From Xiphophorus maculatus (Eukaryota; Chordata; Actinopteri; Cyprinodontiformes; Poeciliidae): a stretch of 64,000 nt of DNA. The translations under genes were made by a program, and so were the position numbers. The notes below the pieces were generated by a model. That model ran no database searches. It was not told the DNA's origin and saw only the letters and a program-made list of their open reading frames with translations. The stretch spans positions 18,024,501 through 18,088,500 of the forward strand of contig NC_036447.1 of assembly GCF_002775205.1 (NCBI RefSeq), in the 5' to 3' direction. This document shows, in pieces, positions 1 to 11,180 of this stretch. How positions within the stretch are numbered: the first letter of the stretch is position 1; each line of letters opens with the position of its first letter.

Positions 1-374
1 AGTCAGCTTTAAATACTTCATGATAAATAGTCTTGTTTTTTAGCACAAAGGAGGTAGGAGTTTGTGTAGGCAAAGCTTCTGCTGTTAGATGATTTCTTCT
101 GCCCAAATCTCAGTGTGTAAAGCAAATAGCCCTGATAGACGGTTCATGGATGACCTATTATAGCAAATCAATAGCATATGTTATGCTACTGACTTGTTCA
201 GATACAAGATGCACTGCAGTGTGTAACATTGATCAAATTTGAAAATTACACTAAAATATACATATACATAGCTAAGTAACTTCCATTTTACTGTCAGTCC
301 TGCACTTTATATTTTATATTCATATTTATATTCATATTTTATACTGTATTTTATTTTATTCTGGAGTAACCTCA

Positions 375-494
375 CAACATTGGAACCTCAAAACACTGTC
401 CTGAGCCGCATGCAACAAAATTTCGTTCTGTATACACCCTGTGCATGCAAAATGACAAAGTCAGTCTAAGTCTAAGTCTAAGTCTAAGTCTAAA
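375..494 (+). repeat. LINE 3' tail with hexamer array
   Basis: The segment contains the phrase AATTTCGTTCTGTATAC followed by AAAATGACAAAG and then five to six copies of the hexamer AAGTCT. Fish L2/CR1/Rex-type LINEs end in a similar sequence followed by a short tandem repeat. Only the tail is present and no reverse-transcriptase frame precedes it, so this is a 5'-truncated copy. The family assignment is from memory of such tails. Confidence 0.5.
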
Positions 495-654
495 ATATCA
501 CTGAGTAATGATATAACAACAAATAACAGTAAATATGCAACAGTTAATATTTAAATTATAAATAAAGCAATATCCAAAATAAGAACTGGGTAAACACCTG
601 CTGTTTCAGTCTCTTTCCAATGTTTTCAGACACCTTGCAGATGGTACATTTTGC

Positions 655-1165
655 CATGCAACAACCATATACTTCAATATATTTTAATGGGATATTTTTG
701 TGACAAACAAAACAAAGTAGTTTATAATGTTTTTTTTGTTTGTTTGTTTGTTTTTGTTCTGCAAATTAAACTCTGAAAAGTTTGACAACCATGTATATTC
801 AGTGTGTTTTACTCTGAAATCCCTAACAAAAACAAATTCTCTTCAGAAATTGCAGTCAGTAAATAGAGTGCGCCATTTTATCTCAGGATAAATAAAGAAG
901 ATTTGTTAAGGTTTCAGAGGTCTTGTAAAGAACGTTAGTGGACAAATAGCAACATGACTGCAGATAAGTCAGCTATTTGAGACAGGAAACTAACAGGTCA
1001 CATCACATTTATTACATTGTCTCAACTGTGAGACATGGTGGTGGCAGCATCATGTTATGGCTTTTCTTAGCAGAGGCAGGAAAGTAAGTCAGAGTTAACA
1101 GAAAGATGGATGGTGTTAAATGCAGGGCAGTTTTACAAGAAAACCTATTTTGGCTTTAGAGTGAT
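655..1165 (+). mobile_element. Decayed Tc1-like transposon
   Basis: Bases 660-980 resemble the 5' region of a common fish Tc1 family (the phrases AGTAAATAGAGTGC, ATCTCAGGATAAAT and GGTTTCAGAGGTCTTGT). Bases 1029-1150 resemble the part of Tc1 transposase encoding a Met-Val-Val-Ala-Ala-Ser-like stretch, with GGTGGTGGCAGCATCATG as the landmark, followed by AAGATGGATGG. There is no open frame, the middle is deleted, and neither terminal inverted repeat is clear. It is an inactive relic. Confidence 0.6.
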
Positions 1166-1182
1166 TTAAACTGAATCACAAT

Positions 1183-1262
1183 CACAACCAGCTTTATTGG
1201 CTTAAATTACCTGCACAAACAAGGAATTTGACTTTGGTTTTCAATTCCTCACAGCAAGCAGA
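1183..1262 (-). repeat. LINE tail-like fragment
   Basis: The phrases ACCAGCTTTATTGGC and ACAAGGAATTTGACT are typical, read on the minus strand, of LINE 3' ends in fish (the GCCAATAAAGCTG type). No coding sequence is attached. The assignment rests on recall of this common interspersed sequence, not on a search. Confidence 0.4.
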
Positions 1263-1552
1263 CATAAAGTCTATTACATAAAATAAGGGTAAATTAACAA
1301 TGAGTAAATGCATTTGCAGCCATTACCTAAAGAAAGGAAAGCATTGTTGTAACAGTACAACAGTCATTATTTGTTTGACAGTAGAGCTGACTCATGCTGT
1401 AAGAATTTTATTATGTTCAGAGAAAAAGCCCTAGAGGGGGATGTGAATATTCAGGTATGGAAGCTCTCACCTTACATGTAAATGTATCATAACCTTCCTC
1501 TCAGGATTTTTAATTTACAGATGCCTTCCAGCAATGACACTTCACTCTTTTG

Positions 1553-1623
1553 AATGTGTGTGTGGGTGTGTGTGTGGGCGTGGGGGCGTGTGCACTAGTG
1601 GGGGTGTGCGCGCGTGTGTGTGA
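1553..1623. repeat. Imperfect (GT)n microsatellite
   Basis: A purine-pyrimidine alternating tract of GT dinucleotides interrupted by GGCGTGGGGG and GCGCGC runs. The GCGCGCGTGTG part could adopt Z-DNA. Confidence 0.85.
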
Positions 1624-2939
1624 AAGAGCATATTCTTAAATACATGATGATTAAGATAAATAGCGACCACGTAACTCAGCTCTAATACTCTTGTCAGCAT
1701 CTGCCAGCTATAAGTACGGCAGCCGAGCTCTAAACCCTTTTAAAGCAACACTCCTCCTCCCTAACCTCTCTTTCCTTCTTTTCTCATATCTCATCTGTAC
1801 CAGCTGTTTTTACAGCACTTTACATAATATATCGCTCTCTCTCTCTGGTTGAATCAGTTTAAGCATCTTCTGCATTCAGACGTTCTCACTTTTCTTCTGC
1901 TGTTTAATTATTGTTCCCTAATCCACCTGAAACATGCAGTTAGGCGTCTTATTCCATCTGTGTTACTCCAATCATGACCTCTCTGAGAAATTCTTTTTTT
2001 TTTTTTTATTCAAATACATGCTCGGACCATTGATCTGGATGTAAAATTATGGATGAATCTTGGTTCATGCAGCAGCCTTCTCAGTTAGTGGAGCTTCTGG
2101 TGAAAATTGCGAAATGCCTGAAAAAAAAAAGTTCAAATCAGCAGTATCAGAATCTTACACTAGGAGCTTTAGAAATCATAACATGTTATTTTGTTGTTTT
2201 CATCTTTTTAATGATTTCTCCACTGACTAAATATATTTAAATTAAAGGTTGAATTCTAATTGATTAAGATGTGCTTTTATTTTAAATCATTTTCACCAGG
2301 AGAACCAATAAGTGTGAAGGTTGCCTAACACAACCTGTTGATTGTGAATGTTACCTAAACATTCTAACTAAAGATTGAGTCAAATCACCATAGCCTCAAA
2401 CTAAAGAAAAAGAAAATTGTGAAAGTTTTCTCTTAGTTAATATTGAAAAGATTTACAAAAAAGCCACTAAACTGTAATTATGAGTCCAACAAATATCAAT
2501 ATGAACTTATAGAAGGAAATATTCATCCAAAAAGGAGGAAGAGAACAACAGTTTGTTGGAAGGGAATGGCTCATGGGAATGTAGAAGCTGATCCAGGCCT
2601 AATCCCGGTTTGTGTTTATTCTCAGAATCTTCACTCTGTAATATTCTATCTAAATTAGAACTACCTTTGTGATAATCCCATGCTGTGACCTACATTATGC
2701 AAAAGCCTCTGTGTCCACCAGAGTGTGAAAACGACACATAACTGCAGTGGTGGTGATGAGATGGTTAATCAAAATTTATATCAGGTAAGATGAAATGCAA
2801 TCACTCAGAGAGCAGGTCAGATGTTCAGCAGCTCAGATTTGAAGTGATCCTGGAAAACAGGACCTGAAGAGCATAATCCTACTTTCTCACTTCACTGCTA
2901 TTCATGTCATCGGCCCTATCCTGCCCTCTGGTGGCTGGA
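1624..2939. other. Intergenic DNA, no gene recognised
   Basis: AT-rich sequence. The two short open frames here (about 63 and 71 codons) resemble no family I know and have no splice or promoter context. Nothing else is recognisable. Confidence 0.6.
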
Positions 2940-3232
2940 AGTAACAGTGGTAAGCAACATTGCAATCCTGGTCTGGGCTCTTTCTAGATGGAATTTGCAT
3001 GTACTTGGATTCTCTCCCTTCTCTCTCATAGTCCAAAAACATGCAAGCTAATTGGTTAAACTACTATAGGTATGGGTGTGTGCCTGGTTGTTTGTCCTGT
3101 GTGTCTCTGTATTGCCCTAGCAACCTGTCCAGTATGTACTCATTTTCTTTCTTGCCTAATGGCTGCTAGTAATAGGCATCAGGTCCCCTGTGACCCTGTA
3201 GGGATAAGTGTGCATAGATAATGGATGTTCAT
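2940..3232 (+). repeat. Degenerate interspersed repeat (LINE/SINE-like)
   Basis: The phrases TAGTCCAAAAACATGCA, GGTTGTTTGTCCTGTGTGTC, AACCTGTCCAG and GATAATGGATG follow the order of a very common fish interspersed repeat that ends near a GGATGGATGG-type tail. Many substitutions mean it is old. I cannot name the Repbase family with certainty. Confidence 0.5.
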
Positions 3233-3566
3233 AACATATAACACAGTCGATGAGGCTATCAGAGTAGATGAGTGTCATTAGAGGACTTTAAAACAAATAT
3301 TAAACATTTGTTTGAAACAATAACTAAAAAATTGACTGTATAGCCTCTTGTAGACTATTGTCACAAATTTGCCTTCAAGCCATCAAGCAACATGTGGTCT
3401 GTGTATAATGCTTGTTGTCATTTATCATATTTAAGGCATTTTTCCACAACCTAGTAGCTTGAATTATGCAATTTTACCCCATCTGCATTCATCATATGAA
3501 CATTTACATGAATTATTTTTGTTACAATCAAATGAAAAAAAAACCCTCTTAGTCCACCAAAAACAC

Positions 3567-3798
3567 AAATAACAATATTGTGGGGCGTGTTGTGGTGGTG
3601 CAGGGGGTTAGCACGCCCCACGTTTGGAGGCCTTAGTCCTCGACGCGGATGTCGCGGGTTCGACTCCCGGTCCCGATGACCTTTGCCGCATGTCTTCCCC
3701 CCTCTCCTCACCCTCCTTCCTGTCTGCCTACTGTCAAAAAAATACGAGCCACTAGCGCTGCAAAACCTCTTCGGAGAAAAAAAAAATAACAATATTGT
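3567..3798 (+). mobile_element. tRNA-derived SINE with target duplication
   Basis: The body runs from 3582 to 3783. A polymerase III B-box-like sequence GGTTCGACTCC lies at 3657-3667, and an A-box-like TGGTGGTGCAGGGGG lies about 60 bases upstream. A pyrimidine-rich middle (CCCCCCTCTCCTCACCC) and an A-rich 3' end follow. A perfect 15-bp direct repeat AAATAACAATATTGT flanks the body at 3567-3581 and 3784-3798, which marks it as a target-primed insertion. It is GC-rich unlike its surroundings and little decayed, so fairly young. The long open frame on the opposite strand is a by-product. Confidence 0.85.
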
Positions 3799-4034
3799 TT
3801 TAGATAAATATTTTATTTTTGATATTTTTATGCTAACTTTGTAATAGGACATAGGCCATCATGCAAACAAAAAAAGAAACATGTTCAGCAAGCTTTTTAT
3901 CCTTTGCAGATAAGGTGTAAAATTGGATTCATCCTTAGTATCACAATGAGAATAGTATGATATACTGTATGTGATAAAAGTATGATCTCAAAGAAGAGAG
4001 TGATGTTTTAGCTAGTCACCATCCCATTTTCCAC
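3799..4034 (-). other. Probable 3' UTR of ptgdr2
   Basis: AT-rich sequence downstream of the receptor stop codon. A minus-strand AATAAA (plus-strand TTTATT at 3812-3817) lies about 220 bases after the stop and could be the polyadenylation signal. The SINE lies just beyond it. Confidence 0.4.
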
Positions 4035-5414
4035 TTATTGTGCTGTTTGATCTGCTTGACTGCCTCTAAGGTCTTTAGAGAGCAGATGCAATGGTAGCTG
4101 TGCACCAGGAGGCTGGTAGGATGAAGATTTTGGTGACTTTGGTGACCCTGGCGGTGCAAAGCTCACATCTCGACTATTTCTCCGCCTAATGTAAGCTTGC
4201 AGGTTCCTGGCCGGAGTCATCAGTAACCCCTCACCCTCCTCCACAAGCCCATCAAACACTGCTCCCAGACTCTGTCGTATTCTCACGCAGAAGTGGGGGC
4301 AGCTGAAGACGTACAGGACAGGGTTCAAAACTGGATTCAGAAAAGCAAAAGTTGCAGACACTGGAAGGCCCTCTTGCACTAATTTGAGGATTTTTTCATT
4401 GTACTGGGCTGTCATTTCTAGAATGCAGAAAATGTGATAAGGAGCCCAGCACAGCACAAATGCTGCAATCACAGACGTCACCATTTTGGTGAAACTTTGA
4501 GAAAGTTTCACCAGGCTCTGATATGATGGACTGGAGATGACGGGAGACAGGTTGTTTAATTTGGACTTAAATGAGGAACCAGAAGTCAAAGACTTAACGC
4601 CATTTGTTTTAGCCATTCCTGAATGTGCATCGTAGCCAGGCAGAGTCAGCATATCAGCCAGTTTGCCGGTACTCTGCTTTCTCCTTCTGTGTCTGTTTCT
4701 CAGGCTTAGGGCAATTTTGATGTAGCTCCCTGCAATGACCACTAGAGGGAAGACGAAAGCTAACAGTAACTTGGAGATGGCTGTTGCCCCCTGCCTCACA
4801 TTACAGTCCACTTTTAATGAATCCTTACTGGATAAATACAAAGCAAAATTATGGTAGCATAACTTCCTCCCATCAGTCTTCACAATCACTGAACGAAATA
4901 TGGAGTAAGGTAGGGTATTTAACGCTGCCCACAGCCAGCCCAGAGCGCACACCTTCCAAGCTCCTGCCACCGACCTGTGATTCTTGCTCCACACTGGCTT
5001 GGAAACTAGAAGCAGACGGTCCAATGAAATGGCTGCCAGTAGGAAGGCTGAAACAAACATGTTGAAGAAAAAGATGGAAGTTTGTACTATGCAGAGTGGG
5101 TATCCGAGCTCCCAGCTATGGGAGGAATAAAAGTAGAAGGTAAAGAACGGTAGAGTCAGGGTGGCCAGGAAGTCAGACATGGCCAGGTTAAGCATCCAAA
5201 TGGAGGCCACGGTTCGATGCCGGAGGTGAAATCCCAAAACCCAAATGATCAAGGCATTTTCCAAAATTCCCAGGGAGGAGAAGATGCCATGGATGCAAAC
5301 CACGACCAGGTTGACCTGTGTGTTGTTGTTTAAATTGTCTTCTCTCATCCGCTTCAGCAGTGGGCAGAATAACGGACCCTCAGAGACATTGGGGGTGAAC
5401 ACCATGTTGAACAT
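4035..5414 (-). CDS. ptgdr2: Prostaglandin D2 receptor 2 (CRTH2/GPR44-like GPCR)
   Basis: A 459-residue class A GPCR with seven hydrophobic segments in one coding exon. It resembles mammalian PTGDR2, the Gi-coupled PGD2 chemoattractant receptor. Shared landmarks are HGIFSSLGILENALIIWVLG in TM1, LAMSDFLA with the conserved Asp of TM2, HSWELG before the TM3 Cys, FLLAAISLDRLL (a DRY variant, DRL), a CWAPYH motif in TM6 and NPVLNPVLY in TM7. The N-terminus has an NVS glycosylation sequon. The third intracellular loop is much longer than I recall for the human receptor and is Ser-rich, and the Ser/Pro-rich tail ends QADQTAQ. The chosen start is the first ATG after a good splice acceptor (TTATTTCAG, exon edge at 5422); a second Met lies three codons on. 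The closest alternative is another leukocyte chemoattractant-type receptor, but the TM3, TM5 and TM7 wording fits PTGDR2 best. Confidence 0.88.
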   Translation of the reverse strand: MFNMVFTPNVSEGPLFCPLLKRMREDNLNNNTQVNLVVVCIHGIFSSLGILENALIIWVLGFHLRHRTVASIWMLNLAMSDFLATLTLPFFTFYFYSSHSWELGYPLCIVQTSIFFFNMFVSAFLLAAISLDRLLLVSKPVWSKNHRSVAGAWKVCALGWLWAALNTLPYSIFRSVIVKTDGRKLCYHNFALYLSSKDSLKVDCNVRQGATAISKLLLAFVFPLVVIAGSYIKIALSLRNRHRRRKQSTGKLADMLTLPGYDAHSGMAKTNGVKSLTSGSSFKSKLNNLSPVISSPSYQSLVKLSQSFTKMVTSVIAAFVLCWAPYHIFCILEMTAQYNEKILKLVQEGLPVSATFAFLNPVLNPVLYVFSCPHFCVRIRQSLGAVFDGLVEEGEGLLMTPARNLQAYIRRRNSRDVSFAPPGSPKSPKSSSYQPPGAQLPLHLLSKDLRGSQADQTAQ

Positions 5415-5824
5415 CAGACGGCTGAAATAAGAAATAAGTCAGATTTATGAAAAACTTAAACTCATTGTATGTTATAATTAGAAAGTTGAGTGCCAGGTTT
5501 GCAGCTAAGCCATACACTTTTCATTTCAAATGATGGATTGAACAGAGCTCTGTGAGGAGTCCAAAATATGAGATTTTATTTTATAACCTACTGGTAACTC
5601 TTTTCTTAAATTTCACCACAAGTTGACCCTGACCTGCTTTGTTCATGGGTCTTCATGATGCTGTCTAATATTCTCTAAAAACAATCTCTAAGGCCTTCGA
5701 AGAACAGCTGAGTTTAGATATAATTTACTGTGACTTTAGAGGCAGTTTGCTGCTCATTTTGATAATTTTCTGATTTTAAACAAATGGAAAACCATAAATT
5801 ATTATTCTTTCCACTTAACAATTA

Positions 5825-5890
5825 TGCACTACTTTGTGTTGGTCTATCACAGAAAATCTCTGTAAAATATATTAATGCATGTAGTATTAA
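5825..5890 (-). repeat. Tc1-like terminal fragment
   Basis: The phrase ACTTTGTGTTGGTCTATCAC, followed by AAAAT-rich sequence, matches the end region of the same fish Tc1 family seen at 49.5 kb, here in reverse orientation. Only this short piece remains. Confidence 0.4.
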
Positions 5891-8459
5891 TATTAAAATT
5901 AGAGAAAAACTCAAGCTATATGAATAGTTCAGACATTTATCGCAAAACTGATTAATTTTGTTTTAGGATTAACATTATCAGAAAGAGCCAAGAGCGAAAA
6001 CGTTTCGTGAACTAATTATTGTTGTTTTTCATGGGTGAAACACTTTTACAGATTACTTAGTCTATACTTTTTAAAGACAAATTACAACCCTACTGCACCC
6101 TAAAAGTTATTGCATGAAATTAAGTTAGCATTAAAAGATCTAAAATAAACAATCTGGCAGAGACGGCAGGAGATTAAATTTTTACAACAGTATTCTTGAA
6201 AGCAGACACCTTCAACGTTCTGTTCTGACTTGTTTCCATCAACAGTCTCTGGGAACTGATTACCATCTGTACAGAAACAATAACCCTTTCAGCTGGTAAT
6301 AGCCTTGAAAAATGAAGAAGTTGTCTTTGGACTACAATTCGTCTTGATCTTTGGGACTTTGTGTGTTTTGCTTAATTTTGGTGTTTATATTATGCTTCCA
6401 TGTTCCCTGTGTATAAGTATTTTCACCCATTTTATATTAGTTAAGCTTCAGCCACTTGCCTTTCTTCAAAGCAGCATAGTTTCTAATCAACGACCTGTCC
6501 CTTATGTCAACTCTTCAGCTTAGCTTTATCGTTAGTTTGTAATATCATACTGTTACATGTCTCCTAGACCTTGTGATTGTTATGTTTTCACTTTGATTTT
6601 ATGTAGTTTTTATTCCTCATATTTCTAAGTTAATAGTCTTACTGTACCTTCTGCCTTTTCTCTGTATTTGGGGCCTGCTCCTCAACATTTTGTGACACAA
6701 TTCTAGTGAAACATTTAAAACTACCTTTAATTGTATAGGACAGGCAAAGTAATCGCTGTGAAATCTTTTTGAACTGTTCCAGGGTAGTCATCTCTTAAGA
6801 GTTACAGAAGCAAAACAAAAAAAAAAAGGTTGGGCTTTTGACGCTTACAGCATGTTAAAGCCTGTTAATGTTGTCTAGCCGCATTCCTATTGAGAAATAC
6901 TGCATGGACAGAAGGGATTAACACCTCAGAGGTGCTAACATATTATAGTCAAACTCAGTGCTGCCTTGACTGAACTACTTATCCTGCACTATAAAATTTG
7001 AAACTATCACTAAAACATAAAGTCCTTCACAGTTAAAGATGCACATATGTGGTCAGTGATCGTTTTTGCAGCAAAAAGTTCGCAAAAATGGTTAGAAACT
7101 GAATGAGGAAGGGAAAGAAAGACAAAACCATCAGTTCTCTAACGGAAATGAGTCAGCTGAAGTCTTGCTTTGGCTAACAACAGCATTTGAAAATTTACTC
7201 TTGGTTAATAATTTGCTTACTTTTAATCCATAAAGTTGTTTTTATACATTTCAACGATTTTGTTTCGCAAAATGTCAGATGGCTATCTGCTGCTGAACAA
7301 ACATTTATATCCAAGTTCTACCAACTCATTGTACCTAAAGTTGCACAATAAATAACAATGATTAAATGTGGTATTGCAAGTTTCTCTATTGTTGACCACT
7401 GTAAACAGATATGAGAGCAACAATAAGTGTCTCTGTTGATCAACAGTTGTTACAGCTGAGCTGAATTGCTTTCGCTTGCTCCATATAAATATTTACTCAA
7501 ATAAATTAATACCTTTTGCTCAAATAACAAATTATTCCATCTTATCTCATTTCTCCTAGCACAAAAACAATTAAAGCAGCACCACTTTTAAGTCTCATCA
7601 CCAGTAACTGTTAATGAAGCTGCCTGTTTGCTGAAACTAACAAATAAATAACATTTAACCACTACACACTCAGGGATTAGGCTCAACTTTCCCTACATTA
7701 GCATTGACTTCTAGGACACTTATACGCTGCTATAATTGAGTTACTAATTTACATTTACCTGTTAACAAATATGTGAGAACAACAATGAGCATTTAAAGTT
7801 CTATTTGCATGTTTTACCTAGCGCCATAGGAAATATTTGTTGTTTTCTTGCTTCAAAATACAATAAACTCATGTTTAATTGCTGAATCAACTGTGATGCA
7901 ACATTTTTTACATGCAGGTCACAGCCAGTGGAAATATATGTGAAGAAAGCTGCTAAGCAGGAAAATGTTTGATTGATATGATGCCAGTTAAGATATTACA
8001 ATGATTATTGTCAAAGGTATAAATGCATTTTAAAAGTTTTCAATAAAATGTAAATCAAATCAGCTGCTTTTTTAAAATTATGCTCATTTGCATTGTTTTG
8101 TTATCATTTGAAAGACGCCTGTCATTTCCTGTTGTGAAACAATTTATTAGAGGTTACAGGTATGCATAATTTTGGGATACCTGTACATTTACGAGATAAC
8201 ACTAATTAACTCCTCTGTCAAATGTTTCAAATTAAAGTTTGAACATGAAACATTTAGTGTTTCATGGTTTGAATAGTCCTCTCACAACCAAACTCACACA
8301 CTTAGTCGCATCCTGCCGACTGGAGGAGACGTACATAAATTATTATTCCAAGTCAGCACATGAAAAGACTTGAGCAAACATTCGTCTGACATCCAATAAG
8401 AGCAGATGTGACTAATTGAATTTAAATGTCTTTAACAGTAGAAAAGTATAAATAAAATA

Positions 8460-8849
8460 CAGTACAGACCAAAAGTTTGGACACACCTTTTAATTCAATG
8501 AGTTTCCTTTATTCTCATGACTATTGACATTGTAGATTCACACTGAAGGCATCAAAACTATGAATAACACATGTGGAAATATGCACTAGACAAAAAAGTA
8601 TAAAACAACTGAAAATACCCCTTATATTCTAGTTTCTTCAAAGTAGCAACCTTTTGCTGTGATTACTGCTTTGCACACACTCTGCATTTTCTTGATGAGC
8701 TTCAAGAGGTCGTCACCTGAAATGGTTTTCACTTCATAGGTGTTGCCCTGTCAGGTTAATAAGTAGGATTTCTTGCCTTATAAACAGTCATGAAAATAAA
8801 GAAAACCCATTGAATTAGAAAGGTGTGTCCAAACTTTTGGTCTGTACTG
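8460..8849. mobile_element. Tc1/mariner MITE, intact ends
   Basis: A 390-bp element with near-perfect inverted termini of about 30 bp. The left end starts CAGTACAGACCAAAAG and the right end finishes CTTTTGGTCTGTACTG. It is flanked by TA on both sides (8458-8459 and 8850-8851), the Tc1/mariner target. The interior is a decayed reverse-strand transposase remnant (landmarks CAAAGTAGCAACCTTTTGCT and TTTTCTTGATGAGCTTCA) with no usable frame, so the copy is non-autonomous. Confidence 0.9.
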
Positions 8850-9355
8850 TACATCTCACTTCCTTGATTTCTAATACATAATACAATAACACATAACAAA
8901 TAACTATTCACTAGATTTATGAAAGAAATATTTTGTATTCCTCACAGTCCCATAGTTCCACACAATAGAACAACTACACTGACTGTAAAACTGGAACAAT
9001 TTTTCACCAGCTAACAAGAGTGTCAAGACATTAAAAGGTGATTTATTTCAGTATTCAGTCTAATTTAAACAAGCTCATGATAAGGTTTTTATATATTAGC
9101 TGAACTGACTATGATTATATGATGTTCATGTAATTTAAAAGCGATATCCATCTAAAATGTATGTGCTCCAAACCATAAAAGCTTAAAGTGTATTATATGA
9201 ACAGAATTTCATAGAAATCTTTATCAACAGAGAATTCCAGCAGAAGCATGTGATACCACATTATTATATACATCAATCTACTATTATCATACTAAATTAA
9301 CAGCTTAGCATCTCATTCTATAAGATAAATTAATCTTTATAAGCTCAAAACTCAC

Positions 9356-9700
9356 CAGGCTGTTGGTTATACTCGCTTGTAAGAGGGGAGCATAAGGCAT
9401 TAAATCCTCTCCTGTGCTTCTTCTCTTTGTCCCCCACACACACTCATTTCTCCAACTCTATTGCTTTCTGCTGCCCTCCTGTGCTGGAGACACCCACCCT
9501 CTGATTCACGCAGATGCACATACCTCAGCTGGCTCCTCCCAACAGAAACTGAACAGCACAGATGCAAATTACACTGAAATTTTAATGCAGGCAGCAACTG
9601 GTGAGGAGCGACGCAAACAAACCAAAAAGCACATGGAAAACTGATGAAAGGGGGAAAAACTGAAATATATCTGCACTGTTTTACTGTCAGTCTGACATCA
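9356..9700 (-). other. Putative non-coding first exon of ptgdr2
   Basis: On the minus strand a strong donor (CAGCCTG|GTGAGT) closes a segment containing GGGAGGAGCCAGCTGAGG-type sequence typical of a proximal promoter or 5' UTR. The coding exon needs an upstream partner because its ATG follows directly on a splice acceptor. The upstream edge is a guess. The 116-codon frame across it resembles nothing. Confidence 0.3.
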
Positions 9701-10109
9701 TAGAGTCTCTCAACAAGGGAAGGCTTGTGTGAACATGACTCACCATACAATTGTATTTTTGTTGTGATGATACTTTGCTCCAGCAGATTTTTGTTTGTTT
9801 GTTTTTCTTAGATCAGCTATGGAAAAGTACATTTTCCTTTATTAGTATTCTGCAAAAAAGCATGGCTGTGACAATGTAAAGTTTTGACTAAACTTTCTGT
9901 ACATATAGAGAAGGTTTACCTACAAAAATTGAGAGATCCAAGTATTTCCTAAAGTTTGCATAGTAGTAGAGAAACCTTTTACCTTTCATTACCGTTCAAT
10001 TTGATAATAAAATTCTTTATAATTGCTTTAAAAGTCACATGGTTTTCATGTTTAACCACAAAAATTCCCCTTTGTAGTTTTTAATGGTCTATGTATCTGC
10101 TCTATAATA

Positions 10110-10395
10110 TGGTGCTGTAAAAAAGTATATGACCTTCCACAAACATGCTATTTTCTGTTTTTGTTCAAGAATTGCAAACACATTTTACCATAAGACAAAT
10201 TTAACCTTAGCGTATACAAACAACTTGCTATGTTGAATAGATAAAGCAATCAAAACTAGCTATGTCCAAAGGTATTTACCCTCCTTGTTAAATCATGAAT
10301 TGATTGTTGCTAAGCTAACCATATTTTTGGGAAAGTTGTGTTCCAGTTCGCTGGCAACATATCTGGCTAATTACTGCCAGATATGTAGAATAAAT
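10110..10395 (+). repeat. Tc1-like 5' fragment
   Basis: The element-end-like GGTGCTGTAAAAAAGTAT, then GTATTTACCCTCCTT, GGGAAAGTTGTGTTCCAG and CTAATTACTGCCAGATATGT follow the order of the 5' non-coding region of a Tc1 family also represented at 54.8 kb. No transposase frame remains. Confidence 0.5.
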
Positions 10396-11101
10396 AAAAC
10401 AAAATAATTTGCATCTATCAGTCGGGAATGTGTTATTAACAAATTTCTACTGCTTTGGGACTCCAACAAACTGCAACGAGATTATTATCCACATATTATC
10501 CACAAATAAAATGCAGTGGGGAACTTTCCCAGGACTATTAATTACTCAAACAGTCTATCAGTGTTTATTCGGAATGAAAATGCCCCAGAACAACATAAGA
10601 GTAGGCCTCAATTGCCTCATTTAAGGTCATTGTTTACTATTCCATAACAAGACACTGAGAAAAAATGCCATCCATGGGAAAAAGCACTGCGTCTGTGTTG
10701 GAGCACTGAATTCTGCTCTGTATAAGGCATTTTTGAAAAGGAATAACAAGCCATTACATTGAGACTTTGTCTTAAATGGATTTGAATTATTGAGCAGAAA
10801 AATTATCCAAAGCACAACAGCATGTCCACCCATGACAGCTTTTAAAGGCAACAAAAAGACTCTCATCAGTTAAACAAAAGTCCATTTAAATCCTGTTTCC
10901 ATTCTGTGAAATCAGACAAACAGCAGCAAAGTCTGTTTGAACACCCTATACATCAAAAAACAGCTCAGGAATTTATAAAACATAACTGGCTTTCAAATTG
11001 TTTGATTTTGTATTCAAAATCAAAATCAAACAGAATAGAATGGAAACAGCCTTTTTGTCCTGCAAAAGGGAAATTCAGATCTAACAGCAGCATCATATAC
11101 A

Positions 11102-11102
<1 letters not shown>
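10396..11102. other. Intergenic DNA, no gene recognised
   Basis: AT-rich sequence with three open frames of 70-80 codons that resemble nothing and lack context. It may hold more Tc1 remnant, because GAATGAAAATGCCCCAGAAC occurs at 10572, but I cannot support that. Confidence 0.4.

Positions 11103-11144
<42 letters not shown>
11103..11144. repeat. (TA)21 microsatellite
   Basis: An uninterrupted TA dinucleotide run just upstream of the GC-rich element pair. Confidence 0.97.
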
Positions 11145-11145
<1 letters not shown>

Positions 11146-11180
11146 CTTCACACCAAAAACTTGCTAATGTGTCAGAGTAA

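Larger units (their letters stand above)
5423..9355 (-). other. Probable 5' UTR intron of ptgdr2
   Basis: On the minus strand this stretch is bounded by a donor CAGCCTG|GTGAGTTTT at 9355 and the acceptor TTATTTCAG| before 5422. It holds a Tc1 end fragment near 5825-5890 and a compact Tc1 MITE at 8460-8849. The remainder is unremarkable AT-rich DNA. The intron is inferred from splice signals only. Confidence 0.4.

Noticed and set aside
3582..3670. Functional tRNA gene
   Set aside because: It has A- and B-box-like signals but no foldable cloverleaf with proper arms. The flanks and tail show a SINE.
3451..3852. 133-codon minus-strand open frame
   Set aside because: It runs through the antisense of a SINE with clear target duplications, and the peptide resembles nothing.
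9400..9750. 116-codon minus-strand open frame near the presumed ptgdr2 leader
   Set aside because: No homology and no conserved start. Kept only as a possible non-coding exon.
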